A stretch of DNA of 33,428 nucleotides from NCBI GenBank assembly GCA_003676145.1, contig NAUB01000005.1:1-33428 (forward strand), read 5' to 3'. Both the position numbers and the translations under genes were made by a program. How positions within the stretch are numbered: position 1 is the first letter of the stretch; the number at the start of each line of letters is the position of its first letter. The DNA is from a gamma proteobacterium symbiont of Stewartia floridana. GTDB taxonomy: Bacteria > Pseudomonadota > Gammaproteobacteria > Chromatiales > Chromatiaceae. This document shows, piece by piece, positions 16,909 to 25,410 of this stretch. The notes under the pieces are model-generated. The model saw nothing but the letters and a program-made list of their open reading frames with translations. It was not told the DNA's origin and ran no database searches.

Positions 16909-18243
16909 ATGGCAAGAAAACGTAGGCGTAAGCAGCTGCCGACAGAGCCGGTTGAAGCTCAAATCGAGTCCCTGACCCATGATGCGAAAGGGGTAACTCA
17001 CATCGATGGCAAAGCCACCTTTGTGCATGGATCCTTAGCGGGAGAGACGGTCCGTTTTGTCTATACCGGACGCTGGCGCAAGTATGATGAAGGCAGGGTG
17101 GTAGAGGTCCTTGAATCCTCCACGGAACGGGTTGAACCGAAGTGCAGTCAGTTCGGTGTGTGTGGCGGTTGCAGTCTGCAACATCAGGATAGCAAGGCGC
17201 AGGTGGAGGCCAAACAGCAATCGATGCTGGATAGCCTGCAACACATCGGTAAAGTGCAGCCACAACAGATCTTGCCGCCACTGGTCGGTGAGACGGCCTG
17301 GGGCTATCGCCGTAAGGCCCGCCTGGGTGTCCGCTATGTGCCCAAAAAGGGGGGTACTCTGATCGGTTTCAGGGAGCGGGGATCCTCATTCATCACGGAT
17401 ATCGATTGCTGCCATATCCTGCATCCACGGGTGGGTGAGTTGCTGCCTGAGATGAGTCGGCTGATCGACCAGTTATCGATCAGGGATCAGATCCCTCAGA
17501 TCGAAATGGCCATGGGGGATGAGGTCTGCGTGTTGATCTTTCGACTGCTGGAGCCGGCCAGTGATGAGGATTTGGCGAAACTCAAGGCATTTGCCCCCGC
17601 GCATGAAATAACCATCTATCTCCAGGAAGGTGGGCCGGAAACCATTCGTCCGCTGGAGAGTGAAGTGACACTCAGCTATCAACTGCCGGCATTCGATCTG
17701 ACCCTGGATTTCCTGCCCAGTGATTTCACCCAGGTGAACAGTGATATCAACCGGCAAATGATCCAGCGCGCCGTGAAGCTGTTGGAGCTGCGGGAGGATG
17801 ATCAGGTATTGGACCTGTTTTGCGGGTTGGGTAATTTCACTCTGCCTATGGCGCGTCACGCCGCCCATGTCATTGGCGTTGAAGGTGATGCGGGACTGGT
17901 CGCAAGAGCCAGGGAGAATGCCAGCCGAAATAATCTCCAAAACACCAGTTTCTATACCGCAAATCTCTATGATGAGTTGGATAACGAGCCTTGGCTGCAG
18001 GCGTCATTCAACAAAACCCTGCTGGATCCACCCAGGAGCGGTGCTCAGGAGGTGCTGCATCATCTGCCAAAACTGGGTGTTGAACGCATCGTCTATGTCT
18101 CATGCTACCCTGGAACCCTGGCCAGGGATGCCGGTATTTTAGTTGCAGAACATGGCTACCGGCTGATCAGTGCCGGGGTCATGGATATGTTTCCACATAC
18201 GGCTCACGTGGAATCCATCGCACTCTTTGAAAAGGTTAAATAA
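16909..18243 (+). CDS. rlmD: 23S rRNA (uracil-1939-C5) methyltransferase RlmD
   Basis: SAM-dependent enzyme of 444 aa that methylates U1939 of 23S rRNA. An N-terminal TRAM domain (about 12-70) is followed by cysteines C79, C85 and C88 with a fourth at C167 or C168, the 4Fe-4S cluster ligands of this family. The methyltransferase domain has the SAM loop LDLFCGLGNFTLPMAR (301-316), LLDPPRSGA (371-379) and the catalytic cysteine C399 in VYVSCYPGTLARD. The start MARKRRRKQL is very basic and three bases after cysM. In many gammaproteobacteria relA follows this gene; here a CYTH gene starts on the very next base. Confidence 0.95.
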   Translation: MARKRRRKQLPTEPVEAQIESLTHDAKGVTHIDGKATFVHGSLAGETVRFVYTGRWRKYDEGRVVEVLESSTERVEPKCSQFGVCGGCSLQHQDSKAQVEAKQQSMLDSLQHIGKVQPQQILPPLVGETAWGYRRKARLGVRYVPKKGGTLIGFRERGSSFITDIDCCHILHPRVGELLPEMSRLIDQLSIRDQIPQIEMAMGDEVCVLIFRLLEPASDEDLAKLKAFAPAHEITIYLQEGGPETIRPLESEVTLSYQLPAFDLTLDFLPSDFTQVNSDINRQMIQRAVKLLELREDDQVLDLFCGLGNFTLPMARHAAHVIGVEGDAGLVARARENASRNNLQNTSFYTANLYDELDNEPWLQASFNKTLLDPPRSGAQEVLHHLPKLGVERIVYVSCYPGTLARDAGILVAEHGYRLISAGVMDMFPHTAHVESIALFEKVK

Positions 18244-18711
18244 ATGGCTTTAGAAATAGAGCGTAAATTTCTGGTTGTAAATGATAAGTGGAGAGATTCC
18301 GTAATCAGCGAAGCGGTGATTAAACAGGGCTATCTGGCAACCACGGAACAGGCCAGTGTGCGTGTCAGGGTGGACGGGGATGCGGCCAATATCAACATCA
18401 AGGGACGTACGGTTGGTATCAGTCGCCGGGAGTATGAATATCCGATCCCCCTCGATGAAGCGCAGGAACTGCTTGATCATCTGGTCAGCGGGGCGGCGAT
18501 CGATAAGGTCCGTTACAAGGTTCGCTGCGGTGAACATATCTGGGATCTGGACCTGTTTCATGGGGCCAATCAGGGCTTGGTGATGGCCGAGGTCGAGTTG
18601 GGCCGGGAAGATGAGGCATTCGTCATGCCGGAGTGGGCTGGTGAAGAGGTATCCGGTGATACCCGCTACTACAATGCCAACCTGGTGAAACATCCATTTT
18701 GTGAATGGTGA
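18244..18711 (+). CDS. CYTH-domain protein (triphosphatase/adenylate cyclase fold)
   Basis: Single-domain CYTH protein of 155 aa. The diagnostic ExExK motif is at residues 4-8 (EIERK), and the tunnel-fold basic and acidic pairs recur (VRVRVDGD, NINIKGR, RREYEYPI, DKVRYKV, WDLDLFHG, VMAEVELG). Bacterial members of this short type (CthA/YgiF N-terminal-like) usually hydrolyse inorganic triphosphate or related triphosphates; exact substrate unknown. It begins immediately after the rlmD stop, with no intervening base. Confidence 0.9.
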   Translation: MALEIERKFLVVNDKWRDSVISEAVIKQGYLATTEQASVRVRVDGDAANINIKGRTVGISRREYEYPIPLDEAQELLDHLVSGAAIDKVRYKVRCGEHIWDLDLFHGANQGLVMAEVELGREDEAFVMPEWAGEEVSGDTRYYNANLVKHPFCEW

Positions 18712-18715
18712 TCGG

Positions 18716-20239
18716 ATGCCGAGGGGAGCGCTCCTTGCGGCACTCTTGCTAAGCTGTCTGCTGATCACTGGATGCCAGGATCAGCAGCGAGAGACAATCC
18801 GCATGGGACTGGCCAACGGGCCGCTGAATCTCGATCCCCGCTATGCCACCGATGCCACATCGGAACGGGTCAACCGGCTGCTCTACCAGCGTCTTGTGGA
18901 GTTTGATCCTGACAGCAGACCGAGGCCTGGTATCGCAAGCTGGCAAGCGATTACTCCAACCCACTACCGCTTTACCCTGAATCAGCATGCTGGGAATTTC
19001 AGTCACGATCGGGAATTAACCAGCCGGGATGTGGTGGCAACCTATCGACAGGTGCTCGATCCCGCCCTGGCATCGCCCAAGCGGGCAAGTCTGGAATTGA
19101 TTGCATCGATGCAAGAGGTCGACACGCGACATCTCGATTTCCACCTGAAACGTGCCGATCCACTTTTTCCCGCCTATCTGACCCTGGATATCCTGCCTGC
19201 AGAACTGATTGAGCAGAATCATGATTTTGCCCGGGAACCGGTTGGCAGTGGTGCTTTCGAGCTGCTTGACTGGCCTCAAGCCGGAGAGCTGCATCTGCGC
19301 AGACGCTCTGATGGGCAGCACTTTCAACTCCTCACAGTGAATAATCCAACGGTAAGGGTATTGAAGTTACTGCGAAGTGAGATCGACCTGCTGCAAAATG
19401 ACATCTCCCCTGAACTGATCGGTTATCTACACCGTCAACCGAGCGTGAGTGTGGAACAGCATCCAGGCAGTAACTACACCTATATCGGTTTCAATCTTCA
19501 GGATCCACTGACAGGGAGACTGCAGATTCGACAGGCGATTGCCCACGCCATCGACCGACAGGCGATCATCCATTGGGTAATGCAGGGCGCGGCGCGTCAG
19601 GCGGGCTCCCTGTTTCCACCGGAGCATTGGGCCTCTGATCAGCTGGCCCCCTATGAATACAATCCTGACAAAGCGAGAGCGCTGCTTGCGGAATTGGGAT
19701 ACAGCGATAAGAATCCATTGCGACTGACCTATAAAACCTCCAGCGACCCGTTTCGTATACGTCTTGCCACAGTGATCCAGAGCCAGTTGAAAGCGGTGGG
19801 AATCGACATCGATCTGCGCAGTTACGATTGGGGGACTTTCTTCGGTGATATCAAACAGGGTAACTTTCAGCTCTACAGTCTGAGTTGGGTTGGTATCAGG
19901 ACGCCGGACATCTATCGGGATATCTTTGCCAGTGACTCCTTGCCTCCGAGTGGGGCAAATCGTGGTCGTTATGCAAGTAGAACAGTGGATCAACTACTCA
20001 AGCGGGCCGAGCAGACGAGCAGTCTCTCCGCCCAGGCGGAGCTCTATCAGCAGGTGGCGGCTGAACTGCACCGGGATCTGCCCTATATTCCACTCTGGTA
20101 TGAAGATCAGCTGTCTGCACAGGGGCGCCGTATCGAGGGCTACAAACTGATGTCAGACGGTAACTATGATGGTTTGGCCCAAGTGAAACTTAAATCTGTC
20201 CCGGATGGAAACCATGTGCAATCGACAACTGCAAATTGA
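18716..20239 (+). CDS. Peptide-binding lipoprotein (ABC transporter, SBP family 5)
   Basis: Extracytoplasmic solute-binding protein of about 507 aa in the OppA/DppA family. A lipoprotein signal ends in LLITGC (cysteine at residue 20 from the ATG), so it is anchored to a membrane. Family signatures are LNLDPRYATDATSERVNRLLYQ, YRFTLNQHAGNFSHDRELTSRDVVATYRQVLDP and IRQAIAHAIDRQAII. The frame also offers GTG at 18701 inside the CYTH gene; ATG at 18716 follows GGTGATCGG and gives a normal signal peptide. Likely partner of the permeases at 20699-22422. Its 3' end overlaps the L,D-transpeptidase gene. Ligand unknown; murein peptides are an inference from that neighbour. Confidence 0.9.
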   Translation: MPRGALLAALLLSCLLITGCQDQQRETIRMGLANGPLNLDPRYATDATSERVNRLLYQRLVEFDPDSRPRPGIASWQAITPTHYRFTLNQHAGNFSHDRELTSRDVVATYRQVLDPALASPKRASLELIASMQEVDTRHLDFHLKRADPLFPAYLTLDILPAELIEQNHDFAREPVGSGAFELLDWPQAGELHLRRRSDGQHFQLLTVNNPTVRVLKLLRSEIDLLQNDISPELIGYLHRQPSVSVEQHPGSNYTYIGFNLQDPLTGRLQIRQAIAHAIDRQAIIHWVMQGAARQAGSLFPPEHWASDQLAPYEYNPDKARALLAELGYSDKNPLRLTYKTSSDPFRIRLATVIQSQLKAVGIDIDLRSYDWGTFFGDIKQGNFQLYSLSWVGIRTPDIYRDIFASDSLPPSGANRGRYASRTVDQLLKRAEQTSSLSAQAELYQQVAAELHRDLPYIPLWYEDQLSAQGRRIEGYKLMSDGNYDGLAQVKLKSVPDGNHVQSTTAN

Positions 20240-20699
20240 TCTTGCCAACCAGCAGTTGAGCTGCCTGGAGTTCGGCCAAACGGTGGCTTCATATCCTGTA
20301 TCCACCGGTTTGAACGGCCCTGGTGAATCCCGGGAGAGTGGTTGCACCCCACGAGGCAAGCACAGAGTGCGCATCAAAATCGGTGCAGACTGTCCACTGG
20401 GTACCGTGTTTGTCGGCCGGCGTCCAACTGGCGAACGCTATAGTGAAATATTGGCTGAAGAGCAACCGGAGCGTGACTGGGTATTGACCCGCATTATCTG
20501 GTTGTCCGGCCTTGAATCCGGTTTCAATCGTGGTGGCCGGGTGGATACGTTGAGAAGATACATCTATATCCACGGCACTCCGGATAGTGAACCCATGGGG
20601 GTGCCGAGATCACATGGCTGCATCAGAATGCACAACCGGGATCTGATCGAGCTGTTTGATTGGGTTGAGCTAGGCATGCTGGTGGAGATCCGTGACTGA
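20214..20699 (+). CDS. L,D-transpeptidase family (YkuD) protein
   Basis: YkuD-fold protein of about 161 aa. The catalytic motif is SHGCIRM (nucleophile cysteine near residue 136 and histidine near 134) preceded by YIHGTPD (histidine near 120), the full L,D-transpeptidase signature. This family makes 3-3 or protein-peptidoglycan cross-links, or cleaves LD bonds. No signal peptide is visible, so either a cytoplasmic LD-carboxypeptidase-type role or non-classical placement is implied. An ATG at 20205 is also in frame; 20214 has GGA about seven bases before it. It is sandwiched between the peptide-binding protein (26-base overlap) and the first permease (1-base overlap). Confidence 0.85.
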   Translation: MCNRQLQIDLANQQLSCLEFGQTVASYPVSTGLNGPGESRESGCTPRGKHRVRIKIGADCPLGTVFVGRRPTGERYSEILAEEQPERDWVLTRIIWLSGLESGFNRGGRVDTLRRYIYIHGTPDSEPMGVPRSHGCIRMHNRDLIELFDWVELGMLVEIRD

Positions 20700-21628
20700 T
20701 GGGCCGCTTTCTGTTGTCCAGACTGGTGACGGCGTTTATCTCGATGTTCGGTGTTGCCTGTCTGGTCTTTCTGCTGATTCACCTGGTGCCCGGAGATCCT
20801 GTGGATGTGATGCTGGGGGAGTCGGCAAGACCCGCTGACCGACAGGCGTTGCGAGTCAGTCTTGGCCTGGATCAGCCGATCGATACCCAGCTGCTGAACT
20901 ACTTCAGTGGCCTGGCCCACTTCGACCTGGGTCAATCGCTACACAGCAAGCGAGCGGTGAGTGAGTTGTTGGCAGAGCGAATCCCGGCCACCCTGGAGCT
21001 GGCGTTTGCGGCACTTTTTGTGGCTCTGATCATCGCTGTTCCGTTGGGAATTCTGGCGGCAGTGGAAAGGGGAAAAGCCTGGGATTGGGGAGCCATGGGG
21101 TTTTCCATGCTGGGAGTCTCTATCCCCAACTTCTGGTTGGGTCCGATGTTGATTCTCTGTTTCTCATTGTGGCTGGGTTTGACGCCAGTCAGTGGGCGGG
21201 ACGGGTTTGCCAGCCTGATTCTGCCTGCAGTGACCCTGGGTAGCGGTTTTGCCGCCATTCTGGCACGCATGGTTCGTAGCAGCTTGCTGGAGGTGCTGGG
21301 TGAGGATTTTGTTCGCACGGCAAGAGCAAAAGGGGTTGCTGAGGTAGAGGTGATCTGGCGGCATGCCATGCGCAATGCCTGGCTTCCCGTGGCTACCCTG
21401 CTTGGATTGCAGCTGGGTGCCCTGTTGGGTGGGGCGGTGGTTACCGAGGTGGTGTTCGATTGGCCTGGTATCGGTTCCCTTATGATTGAGTCGATTCAAA
21501 AACGCGATTATCCCGTTGTGCAGGGTTGCGTGCTGTTCATCAGCCTGATGTATGTGCTGGTCAATACCCTGACCGATCTGTTGTATGGTTTGATCGATCC
21601 ACGTATCCGGCTGGACAATTCCAAATGA
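20699..21628 (+). CDS. Peptide ABC transporter permease, OppB/DppB type
   Basis: Inner-membrane permease of 309 aa with about six helices. The N-terminal helix with RLVTAFISMFGVACLVFLLIHLVPGDP is typical of the OppB/DppB class, and the cytoplasmic loop that docks with the ATPase reads EDFVRTARAKGVAEVEVIWRH. The C-terminal part includes LLGGAVVTEVVFDWPGIGSL. The ATG overlaps the transpeptidase stop by one base (TGATG), and its own stop overlaps the next permease (ATGA). Forms the channel with the following gene. Confidence 0.93.
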   Translation: MGRFLLSRLVTAFISMFGVACLVFLLIHLVPGDPVDVMLGESARPADRQALRVSLGLDQPIDTQLLNYFSGLAHFDLGQSLHSKRAVSELLAERIPATLELAFAALFVALIIAVPLGILAAVERGKAWDWGAMGFSMLGVSIPNFWLGPMLILCFSLWLGLTPVSGRDGFASLILPAVTLGSGFAAILARMVRSSLLEVLGEDFVRTARAKGVAEVEVIWRHAMRNAWLPVATLLGLQLGALLGGAVVTEVVFDWPGIGSLMIESIQKRDYPVVQGCVLFISLMYVLVNTLTDLLYGLIDPRIRLDNSK

Positions 21629-22422
21629 TCAGGCTTTGGTTTCCACTTGGCATACTGGCGCTATGGGCTGTGGCGGCAATCAGCGGAGCTTGGGTTGTGG
21701 AGTCAGCCAACCAGATCGATCTGCAGCGAATTCTTCAGTCACCGGGCGAACAGGGTTTGATGGGCTATGACGATCTGGGGCGTCCGATTCTGCAACGGAT
21801 CTGGGTCGGTGCCCGGGTATCCCTGCTGGTCTCAGTTGGGGTGGTGACGCTCTCCCTGCTGATTGGTACGGCGGTTGGATTGTTTGCCGGTTATCAGGGA
21901 GGCTGGCTGGATCTTATCCTGGTCAGGATCATGGATGTGTTTCTGGCGTTTCCGGGCATCCTCCTGGCAATTGCCCTGGCCGGTGTCATGGGGCCTGGAG
22001 TGGACAATCTGATTATCGCACTCTCCGCCGTGGGCTGGGTCGGATTTGCCCGCTTGACCCGAGGACAGGTTCTGTCGCTCAAACAGCGGGATCACGTTAC
22101 TGCAGCAATCGCATTGGGAACCCCGCGCCATCTGATCCTGTTACGTCATCTACTGCCTCTGTTGTCAGCGCCGTTAATCGTGGAAGCGACATTCGGCATG
22201 GCAGGTATGGTGATCGCCGAAGCCGGGTTATCCTTTCTTGGGCTGGGTATACAGCCACCCGATGCCTCATGGGGCAGTCTGATCAGGGATGGAGCGAGCT
22301 ATATGTTGATGGCGCCTCACATGGTACTGGCACCTGGGGTGGCGATTATGCTGGTGGTACTGTCACTCAATATCCTCGGTGACCGATTGAGGGACCGCTT
22401 GGACCATCGCTCGAATGGATGA
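21625..22422 (+). CDS. Peptide ABC transporter permease, OppC/DppC type
   Basis: Second permease, 265 aa, of the OppC/DppC class. The N-terminal helix is followed by the family segment GYDDLGRPILQRIWVGARVSL, and the ATPase-docking loop reads RDHVTAAIALGTPRHLILLRHLLP; LSFLGLGIQPPDASWGSLI is diagnostic. The frame is open upstream to 21526, but ATG 21625 sits in the ATGA overlap with the previous gene and gives family length. The operon ends here: no OppD/OppF-type ATPase follows, so the ATP-binding subunits must be encoded elsewhere. Confidence 0.93.
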   Translation: MIRLWFPLGILALWAVAAISGAWVVESANQIDLQRILQSPGEQGLMGYDDLGRPILQRIWVGARVSLLVSVGVVTLSLLIGTAVGLFAGYQGGWLDLILVRIMDVFLAFPGILLAIALAGVMGPGVDNLIIALSAVGWVGFARLTRGQVLSLKQRDHVTAAIALGTPRHLILLRHLLPLLSAPLIVEATFGMAGMVIAEAGLSFLGLGIQPPDASWGSLIRDGASYMLMAPHMVLAPGVAIMLVVLSLNILGDRLRDRLDHRSNG

Positions 22423-22479
22423 TCCAATACCTCTCTAGGCCTCTTTCAGATAGCCGGTTCAGCTACCATCCGATTCAAG

Positions 22480-22875
22480 CTATTGCACAAAGAAAGTTGT
22501 GAATAGCAGTGCCTCAACGGCGTCCTTACCCGTTGCTTCTTCAAGAATTTTTTTAACTTCAGTGAGTGCGGCCTTACGTAGCGCCTCTTTTCCGTCAGGC
22601 GATTTCAGGGTCTTCCCATCCTGTTCGGAAAGCAGCATCAGCAGTGCGTGGCGAATCGCCGGGCCATGCAGCGTCAGGGTTTCAAGAAAAGCTTCGTCTT
22701 TGGTCATCAGCTGAATATCGCATCGGATGTACTTTCCGCCCTTTGCCAGATTGGCGACCAGAGAAGGTTTGATCTGATAGTAGCTGATTGTGGGGGGGGC
22801 TTTTTCTTCATCCTCAGCCCATAAAACCTGGCTGGGAATGAGCACTAAGAGACAGACCAAAAAGAGATTTCGCAT
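22480..22875 (-). CDS. Secreted FliL-like protein
   Basis: Protein of 131 aa with a signal peptide (MRNLFLVCLLVLIPSQVLWA) and then a FliL-type domain: YYQIKPSLVANLAKGGKYIRCDIQLM, a central IRHALLMLLSEQDGKTL and the C-terminal VEALLFTTFFVQ, which matches the FliL ending. True FliL is an inner-membrane stator-associated flagellar protein; here the helix ends in a plausible cleavage site (LWA-ED) and no flagellar genes are near. It may be a periplasmic relative with another job. Convergent with the permease gene and divergent from nagZ. Confidence 0.8.
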   Translation of the reverse strand: MRNLFLVCLLVLIPSQVLWAEDEEKAPPTISYYQIKPSLVANLAKGGKYIRCDIQLMTKDEAFLETLTLHGPAIRHALLMLLSEQDGKTLKSPDGKEALRKAALTEVKKILEEATGKDAVEALLFTTFFVQ

Positions 22876-23115
22876 GATTCAAACCCTGATTTTCACTTCA
22901 TCTATGTTTGCGGCATACTGAGGTAAATATTAAACCTGAATCCCTGGGATCAGGGAACCGCATAAGCAAGCTTATTGATTGATAGGCCCAAGCAGATAGT
23001 ATTTAAACTCAATGATAATAAAAGCACCAGGAAACAGCATTCGGAATTCCAAACTGACCATTCGGAAGGCTATTCTGCGTGCCACAAAAACCAATCTGAA
23101 ACAGGGAGAATGGGT

Positions 23116-24174
23116 ATGAGTCTCGGGCCGGTAATGATCGATCTGGAAGGCCCGGAGATGACCCCTGAAGAGCGTGAGCTATTGGAACATCCGGCAGTGG
23201 GCGGGGTTATTCTGTTCTCGCGGAACTACCAATCCATGCAGCAGCTCAGTAACCTCTGTGCAGATATTCATGCCATCAGAACTCCCCAACTGCTGATTGC
23301 GGTGGACCACGAAGGAGGGCGGGTTCAACGTTTCAGAGAGGGGTTTTCAGAGCTGCCACCGGCCGCCTGGTATGGGCAGGAGTACCGTAAGCATCCGGAA
23401 CAGGGACTCAGGCTGACAGAACTTGGTGGCTGGTTGATGGCCTCGGAGCTGCGTGCCTGCGGTGTTGATTTCAGTTTTGCACCGGTTCTCGATCTGGGGC
23501 TGGGGATCAGTGAAGTGATCGGTGATCGCGCCTTTTCCAACAACCCGGATGAGGTTACCCGTCTGGCCCATGCGTGGATGCAGGGTTGTCACGAAGCCGG
23601 TATGGCGGTGGTTGGCAAACACTTCCCGGGGCACGGTGGGGTGGCCGCTGATTCACATCTGGCCCTGCCGATTGACCAGCGGCGCTTTGAGGATCTGAAG
23701 ATGGAGGATCTGCGCCCGTTTGAAAGTATGATCGAGGCCGGTATGGAAGCCATCATGCCCGCCCATGTCATCTATCAGCATATCGACAAGGATCTGGCCG
23801 GTTTTTCAGGCTTTTGGTTGAAGCAGGTGCTCAGGCAGCAGCTTGGATTTCAGGGGGTGATTTTCAGTGATGATCTGGATATGGCGGCAGCCAGCGAAGC
23901 CGGAAATTATGCTCAACGAGCGGCGCATGCACTTGAGGCGGGGTGTGACATGATCCTGGTCTGTAACAACCGTGCCGCCGCGATTCAGGTTCTGGAATCC
24001 CTGAAAACCTATAACGATCCGGCCGCACATGTCCGCTTGGTAAGGATGCATGGCCGAAAACAGCGCTCTCTGCAGCAGATCCACATGGATTCACGTTGGA
24101 AACAGGCTGTAAATCAGCTGTCAGTAATTCCACAGGAAACACCGCTCAATCTGGGGCTCGAAGATGACGATTAA
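23116..24174 (+). CDS. nagZ: Beta-N-acetylhexosaminidase NagZ
   Basis: Cytoplasmic glycoside hydrolase family 3 enzyme of 352 aa that removes GlcNAc from anhydro-muropeptides in peptidoglycan recycling. Family segments are LGPVMIDLEG, GGVILFSRNY, AVDHEGGRVQRFREGF, GKHFPGHGGVAADSH (catalytic-loop His/Asp, 167-181), MPAHVIY, and the nucleophile Asp in IFSDDLDM (about 249-256). The frame is open back to 22975, but the ATG at 23116 follows AGGGAG by seven bases and matches the family start; ATG 23110 is too close to that site. It overlaps hpt by 11 bases. Confidence 0.96.
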   Translation: MSLGPVMIDLEGPEMTPEERELLEHPAVGGVILFSRNYQSMQQLSNLCADIHAIRTPQLLIAVDHEGGRVQRFREGFSELPPAAWYGQEYRKHPEQGLRLTELGGWLMASELRACGVDFSFAPVLDLGLGISEVIGDRAFSNNPDEVTRLAHAWMQGCHEAGMAVVGKHFPGHGGVAADSHLALPIDQRRFEDLKMEDLRPFESMIEAGMEAIMPAHVIYQHIDKDLAGFSGFWLKQVLRQQLGFQGVIFSDDLDMAAASEAGNYAQRAAHALEAGCDMILVCNNRAAAIQVLESLKTYNDPAAHVRLVRMHGRKQRSLQQIHMDSRWKQAVNQLSVIPQETPLNLGLEDDD

Positions 24175-24715
24175 TGCACAACAGGCAGCGGAAGTTTTAG
24201 CGACTGCCGACTTGATCTATGACAGTCAGCAGATTGCACAAGCGCTGGATCGGATGGCATTGCAGATCAGTGAGCGCCTCGCGGATCAGGATCCACTGGT
24301 GTTGTGCGTCCTGAACGGTGCTTTGATACCGACTGGTCAACTGTTGACCAGACTGAGCTTTCCACTTCGTCACGACTATATTCATGCAACCCGTTACCGG
24401 GGGGAGACATCGGGTTCCGAGCTGGAGTGGAAAGGGCACCCCAGTGCTTCACTGAATGGCGAGACAATCCTCATCGTGGACGACATCCTGGATCATGGCA
24501 TCACTCTGGCGGCAATTGTTGAAGCTTGTCAGGATGCAGGAGCAAAGGAGGTGTTGAGTGCGGTTCTGGTTGAGAAGCGGCACGATCGGGGTGTTGGGTT
24601 CAAGGCGGATTTTGTCGGGCTGGAGGTCGAAGACCGCTATGTATTTGGTTATGGAATGGACTACAAGGGCTACCACAGAAACGCACCAGCCATCTATGCG
24701 CTTCCTGGGAGTTAG
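24164..24715 (+). CDS. hpt: Hypoxanthine/guanine phosphoribosyltransferase family protein
   Basis: Purine-type phosphoribosyltransferase of 183 aa; transfers phosphoribose from PRPP to a purine base (hypoxanthine or guanine, inferred). The PRPP-binding motif is ILIVDDILDHGIT (about 102-114), preceded by the flexible catalytic-loop region ATRYRGETSGSELEW, with LCVLNGALI at the pyrophosphate loop and VGLEVEDRYVFGYGMDYKGYHRN at the base-binding hood, as in HGPRTs. The ATG lies inside the 3' end of nagZ, so the two are co-translated. The symbol is assigned by family; base specificity cannot be read from the sequence with certainty. Confidence 0.85.
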   Translation: MTINAQQAAEVLATADLIYDSQQIAQALDRMALQISERLADQDPLVLCVLNGALIPTGQLLTRLSFPLRHDYIHATRYRGETSGSELEWKGHPSASLNGETILIVDDILDHGITLAAIVEACQDAGAKEVLSAVLVEKRHDRGVGFKADFVGLEVEDRYVFGYGMDYKGYHRNAPAIYALPGS

Positions 24716-24820
24716 TAATTTCCCTAATATTGAATAATGCTATACAAGGGTAAACCCTGCCACGATTTCCTAGAAAAATGGTAGAGATATTAGGCACCTA
24801 TTGCTATTTTCCCACAAATA

Positions 24821-24834
24821 GTACAAGCTTGTAC
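24821..24834. promoter_or_regulatory. Perfect 14-bp palindrome upstream of the hemerythrin gene
   Basis: GTACAAGCTTGTAC is perfectly self-complementary and lies about 108 bases before the hemerythrin start. It has the size of a dimeric repressor operator. No known consensus is recognised with confidence. Confidence 0.4.
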
Positions 24835-24896
24835 CATCATGGCAGAACCTGGCATCAGACCGGGGAGTCCTGACAAATTCAATCGAGTTCGCTTCT

Positions 24897-24915
24897 CTCC
24901 GACTGACTGTCGGAG
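24897..24915 (+). promoter_or_regulatory. Hairpin in the hemerythrin leader
   Basis: CTCCGAC (24897-24903), loop TGACT, GTCGGAG (24909-24915) form a 7-bp stem about 27 bases before the start and just before the AAAGGAGGG ribosome site. It is followed by only three T bases, so it is a poor terminator; it may be an mRNA stability or regulatory structure. Confidence 0.4.
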
Positions 24916-24941
24916 TTTGCACCGTTAAAGGAGGGTATAGT

Positions 24942-25382
24942 GTGAGCACATTGGAAAGTATGAAAGGTAGCCACACTGATATGCAGCAGATTATCAGTGA
25001 TTTAAGAGCTATGATGACGAGGGAACAGTTGAGTATAAGGCCAAACGCAATGACAACTCATAAGATGATTTGCGATCTGGCGGAGATGATGAAGGGTCAT
25101 ATGTCAGACCAGGACCGGGGTGTCTATCCTGACCTGCTGACACATCAAGATCCTAAATTGAAATCCATGGCCTGGGGATTTCTGAATGGGCAAAAACCCA
25201 TTAGAAAACAGTTTGAGCGATACCATAACAAATGGTTGAAGAACTGCGACTTCAACTTTTCAGATGAGTTTATCGCTGAAACATTTGAGATCTTTGACAT
25301 GATTGAAGATCGGATTCAGCGCGAAGAGACGATCCTGATACCAACTTTAGAAAAGTCTGGGGTATTTGCCCAGGCCGTATAA
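24942..25382 (+). CDS. Hemerythrin-like HHE protein
   Basis: Four-helix-bundle di-iron protein of 146 aa, hemerythrin/HHE family; members bind O2 or handle NO, peroxide or iron damage. Candidate ligands are H11 (KGSHTDMQQ), H40 (TTHKMICDL), H53 with D57 (KGHMSDQD), the His of FERYHNKW and the Glu pair in REETILIP near residue 127. The start is a GTG preceded by AAAGGAGGG at good spacing, so a high translation rate is likely. It is monocistronic: a hairpin precedes it and a terminator follows at 25411. No redox partner is adjacent. Confidence 0.85.
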   Translation: MSTLESMKGSHTDMQQIISDLRAMMTREQLSIRPNAMTTHKMICDLAEMMKGHMSDQDRGVYPDLLTHQDPKLKSMAWGFLNGQKPIRKQFERYHNKWLKNCDFNFSDEFIAETFEIFDMIEDRIQREETILIPTLEKSGVFAQAV

Positions 25383-25410
25383 AATCAGGATCATTGGAGG
25401 AGAAGTGTCG

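Noticed and set aside
22941-22960. Short inverted repeat TCCCTG/CAGGGA between the fliL-like gene and nagZ
   Set aside because: Six-bp arms with a tiny loop are common by chance, and no promoter is convincingly placed around it.
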